Assembly: GCF_963662255.1 (NCBI RefSeq)
Contig: NC_085053.1
Coordinates: 186,001 to 250,000 of the forward strand
Source: Cinclus cinclus
Lineage: Eukaryota > Chordata > Aves > Passeriformes > Cinclidae
Direction: 5' to 3'
DNA: 64,000 bases
Part shown: positions 60,901-64,000 of the stretch, piece by piece
How the letters are laid out: every line of letters starts with the position of its first letter
Numbering within the stretch: position 1 is the stretch's first letter
Translations under genes and position numbers: made by a program
The notes under the pieces: generated by a model
The model's input: the letters and a program-made list of their open reading frames with translations, nothing else
The model's database searches: none
Told to the model about the DNA's origin: nothing

Positions 60901-62981
60901 CTCCCCATGTGTTCCTGGTTTCCACATTCTTCTCTTCCACATAGCTACTGTTCCGCTGACAGGTTAAAGGAATCAGCCCTTTGGAGTTCACTGATGTGAC
61001 CTGTAAGAGTGAATCCAGGTCTGTGGTCCAGCAAGGGATGCGGCCAGGCACAAAATAAATATGAATTCCACAATAATTGTTCTCAGGAAAATTCATTTCT
61101 GGCCTATGACTGGTGATGAGGATTGCAAACCAAAATTTCTGTTGGTTAGATCTGGGATCCCCGGGGGTATCTGTAAAACAAGCTGATATTTCATTTTCAG
61201 TCTCTCGTGTATGCCCTTGCAACAATCTGGGAAAAAGATTTACTAGTGGTGCTGAGAAACAAACCAAAATTGTCCTTTCTGTACACTCTTTAACTCAGCC
61301 TTGTTTTTCTCCCTTTGTTTCTCCTTAGGCTCAGCCAAGAGGAAGTCAGGAAATGGGCAGACTCCTTGGAAAATCTGATCCATCACGACAGTAAGTAGAG
61401 AGGGCTCTCACACTGCCTGCAGAGTGTGTGTAGTGTGAGCTGCCTGGGAGGGGACAGGGGACATCACCTCGTGTCTCTCAGGGGCACACAGGAGCTCCTC
61501 AGACCCCTGAGAGAGCTGGGGAAGGGGCCTTCTGCTCCCATCCAAGGCAATGGTCAATCCCAATACAGCATGAGTGTGGCTTTTTTCTGAGCTGTCTCTT
61601 TTGTGAAGGCAACTGGTTTGGCCCTTGTGCAAGAGGAGGGCAACTGGGACACGCACTTAGTGGTGGGTTAAACAAGAACCAAAAAGTGGAGATATTATTT
61701 GCAGCTGAGCCCATGGGAGACTTTGTCTTCTCATCAGCTGTGGGCTACACTGATGTTCTTGAGGTTTCCATCACATTGTTCCCATGACCTGGGACTCTGT
61801 GGAGCGTGCTGACTGTCTCCTTGAAGACTCCTGGGAGCACACCAGTTACTTGTGTTGCCCTGGCAGGAACTCAGAAGGTCACAGGGGGGGAACAGGAATC
61901 TGGGGCCCCACATGTGACATCCCCATGGGGTCAGCCTGAATTCCAGCTGTCCTCACTGCCAGCCCAGGGTAGCTCCTCAGTCAGCTCTAGGAAGGAGAAC
62001 CCACAAGCACTGTTTGCTGGGATCCAGGGACCAACACTCTTACCTGACCTGGTTCTCCTCTGAACAATCCATAGGAGGACTGGCTGCTTTCCGTGCTTTT
62101 CTCAAGTCTGAGTACAGTGAGGAAAATATCGAGTTCTGGGTCAGTTGTGAGGAGTACAAGAAAACCAAGTCACCATCCAAGCTCAGCCCCAAGGCCAGGA
62201 AGATTTATGATGAGTTCATCTCAGTGCAGGCCACGAAAGAGGTATGTGGGCAAAGGTACCACCCTAAATTCTGAACCAGCAGCACAGGCAAGCAGAGGTC
62301 AGCAGTTTCACAAGAGATTAAGGCTTCTGCTTCTCTGCTAGTTAGCAAGGATTTAGTGGGTTTTTTTGTTGATTTTATATTAAACTTGGTTAGAGAGAAA
62401 GTGTGTTTGATTACAACCATATGGGCACAGTCAAATGGGAGAAGCCCAAGAGGACTGTGATTCCCAATGCTTCAGCTGTTCCCATGCAGTTTGAGTTTCC
62501 TGGCTGGCTGCATCCCAGAGGGATGTGTGTCAGTCTCCCTGAGAGCTCTTCTGGCAGCAGGGATGCACAGGTATCCAGCTGCACAGATTCTGCTGAGCCC
62601 ACAGGGTATCAAATGGCCATCTCAGACAACTGCTTGCCAAGCACTCATGCTAGGGAGACTCTTGGATTTTTCCCTTTCCTCTGCCCCTTCTGGGACAGGT
62701 TCCTCTCACACTGTGCCTTTGACCCACAGGTGAACTTGGATTCATGCACACGGGAGAAAACAAGCCACAATATGCTGGAGCCCACACTGTCCTGCTTTGA
62801 TGAGGCCCAGAGGAAAATATTCACCCTCATGGAAAAGGATTCTTACCGCCGTTTCCTCAAGTCCCCTTACTACCTGGACTTGGTCAGCCCACCTGGTGCT
62901 GGCTGTGGGCCCGAAAACTGCAAAAGAAACCACACTCACAGCTTAGACTGCAACTCCAACATCATCTCTCAGTGTGCCTGA
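57884..62981 (+). CDS. RGS4: RGS4, regulator of G-protein signalling 4 (5 coding exons)
   Basis: R4-type RGS protein, a GTPase-activating protein for Gi/o and Gq alpha subunits, prominent in brain and heart of mammals. Coding exons are 57884-57927, 60254-60358, 61329-61390, 62075-62241 and 62730-62981, giving 209 aa (human 205). The N-terminus [15 protein letters not shown] forms the amphipathic membrane-targeting helix with Cys2 (N-degron in mammals) and Cys12 (palmitoylation site). It is followed by [18 protein letters not shown]. The RGS box (about 62-178) includes [38 protein letters not shown], an Asn in HNMLEP at the Asn128 position and [12 protein letters not shown]. The C-terminus ISQCA retains the mammalian QCA ending. 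MCKGLAALP is shared with RGS5, but the RGS box matches RGS4. A TATA promoter lies about 138 nt upstream of the ATG. Confidence 0.97.
60254..60358 (+). CDS. RGS4: RGS4 coding exon 2
   Basis: 105 nt between a TTTCTTTCAG acceptor and an AGAG|GTAAGA donor. It encodes [18 protein letters not shown] then [16 protein letters not shown], the basic linker between the N-terminal helix and the RGS box. Confidence 0.95.
61329..61390 (+). CDS. RGS4: RGS4 coding exon 3
   Basis: 62 nt between CTCCTTAG and a GACA|GTAAGT donor, encoding [20 protein letters not shown]. Length and phases equal the matching exons of RGS18 and RGS21. Confidence 0.96.
62075..62241 (+). CDS. RGS4: RGS4 coding exon 4 (RGS-box core)
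   Basis: 167 nt between ATCCATAG and GAG|GTATGT, encoding [20 protein letters not shown] through QATKE. Confidence 0.97.
62730..62981 (+). CDS. RGS4: RGS4 coding exon 5 (terminal)
   Basis: It starts at phase 0 after ACCCACAG with [18 protein letters not shown] and ends SQCA plus TGA, 83 codons. A longer open frame runs into it from the preceding intron, but the acceptor and family match fix the exon start. Confidence 0.97.
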   Translation: MNLDSCTREKTSHNMLEPTLSCFDEAQRKIFTLMEKDSYRRFLKSPYYLDLVSPPGAGCGPENCKRNHTHSLDCNSNIISQCA

Positions 62982-64000
62982 GCCTGCAGCATGGCAGGGC
63001 CGGGCTCTCCCAGAATATATGGCAGCAAAAGCACTCATTGGCATGAAGCAACAGAGCTGTCTCCAGTAGCTGTCTGATGTCCCAGTTGTGTCCCATGTCG
63101 TGCAACAGCCAGCATTTGTAACCCCATCTGGGCTCAGTGTGTGTAGCAAACCCTCCTCTGATGGGTCAGGGCAGGAGCTGGGGGCAGTGGCTGCATGTGC
63201 CAGGGCTCTGCCAGCCCTGCCAGCCCAGGAGCTGCTGTGCCAGCCCTGGCTCTGCCCACAAAGGGACCAGGCTGGTTTGGTCTCTCAACCTGTGACACCC
63301 AGCGAGGTGCAGGGCAGAGAGGAAGCCAAGGGAGGTGCTGGGGACTGGGATCTCCCCTTTCTAATCTGCAGAGGTTTAGGTGAAAAGGACTGGTTCTGGT
63401 CCTTAGCTGTCCAAAGCTCCCCAATGTCCAGGAGTGTTTGCTCAGAGCTCAGGCTGTGCTGCATTGCAGGATCAAGCACAGGAAGAGCTCCTGCTCTCTC
63501 TTGAAGGGAGACCAAAGCTTTTTGGACATCCTCCCTCCATCACCACAACCAGGGTGGCAGGGGAGCTCAGCCTCCCTTGGGACAACCATGTTTATGCTGG
63601 CCAAGGATCTTCCCTAGGGCTGTGCAAAGCTGTCACTGTGGGGGAGACTCATTATTCCCTGTGTTACTAATTGCGACCTTCACGCTCACAGGTTAAATAT
63701 TCTCACAGAGCAGAACTGAAACATGTTCCCGCTCTCCCAAGCAGGTGTATATTCCTGACTCTGGGAGCGCTGTTTGGGTTCAGGTTTGCCTGTCCTGGCT
63801 TGTAAGGAGAAGCTTGTGAGGGAATAGGATTACAGTATCTGAGGAGGAAAGGCCCTGCTTCAGAGTACTTGAAAATTGAGTTTTTGAGGTGTTATTTTAC
63901 GTATTTCAGTAGTAGCATGGCTCACTTTTCCTGAAGATGGTAGGAGGAATGTGTCTATCTCCTTACTGCTCCAGGGCTTTGCCAGAAGGCAAAGCTCACT
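62982..64000 (+). other. RGS4: RGS4 3' UTR / downstream flank, continues past the window
   Basis: No canonical AATAAA polyadenylation signal was noticed between the stop codon and the right edge, so the 3' UTR may extend beyond the window. The open frames here show no family motif. In mammals RGS5 follows RGS4 tail to tail; if that holds here it lies to the right. Confidence 0.5.

Noticed and set aside
1..64000. CRISPR arrays, operons, tRNA or rRNA genes
   Set aside because: The window is vertebrate nuclear DNA. No spaced direct-repeat array was seen. I recognised no tRNA A/B box pairs or rRNA signatures by eye, though a covariance-model scan could find small RNAs I missed.

Overview
The window is nuclear DNA from a bird, most likely a songbird. 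The evidence is spliced vertebrate genes with short exons in AT-rich non-coding DNA, truncated CR1 LINE copies carrying the avian 3' end, and solo endogenous-retrovirus LTRs of the type abundant in passerines. There are no bacterial or viral operons. I read three protein-coding genes, all R4-subfamily regulators of G-protein signalling (RGS proteins). These are GTPase-activating proteins that switch off Gi/o- and Gq-type alpha subunits.

Layout: 1-13.1 kb is AT-rich non-coding DNA with two LTRs and simple repeats. RGS21 lies on the minus strand from 17.14 to 13.09 kb (4 coding exons, 147 aa predicted). RGS18 lies on the minus strand from 31.62 to 25.51 kb (5 coding exons, 232 aa predicted). 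From 31.6 to 57.5 kb is a roughly 26 kb intergenic interval with CR1 fragments, a long (ATCCC)n array and no exon I can support. RGS4 lies on the plus strand from 57.88 to 62.98 kb (5 coding exons, 209 aa predicted) with a TATA-box promoter. Its 3' UTR probably runs off the right edge.

RGS4 and RGS18 are therefore divergently arranged neighbours, and RGS21 follows RGS18 in the same direction. From memory, in human RGS4 (with RGS5) and RGS18-RGS21-RGS1-RGS13-RGS2 sit in two separate regions of chromosome 1q. The bird arrangement joins them into one R4 RGS cluster. All three genes share the same core exon architecture: a 62-nt exon followed by a 167-nt exon with identical phases, then a terminal coding exon starting at phase 0. 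This supports origin by tandem duplication.

Points of interest are: a shortened RGS21 N-terminus caused by an early splice donor; a tandem NAGNAG acceptor in RGS18; a decayed tandem duplication of the RGS18 C-terminal coding end inside its own 3' flank; a purine-rich hexanucleotide array next to the RGS21 RGS-box exon; and two TATA boxes upstream of RGS4. I found no CRISPR, mobile gene cassette or wholly novel gene system. All exon boundaries were read by eye from splice consensus, reading frame and recalled human protein sequences, not by alignment software.
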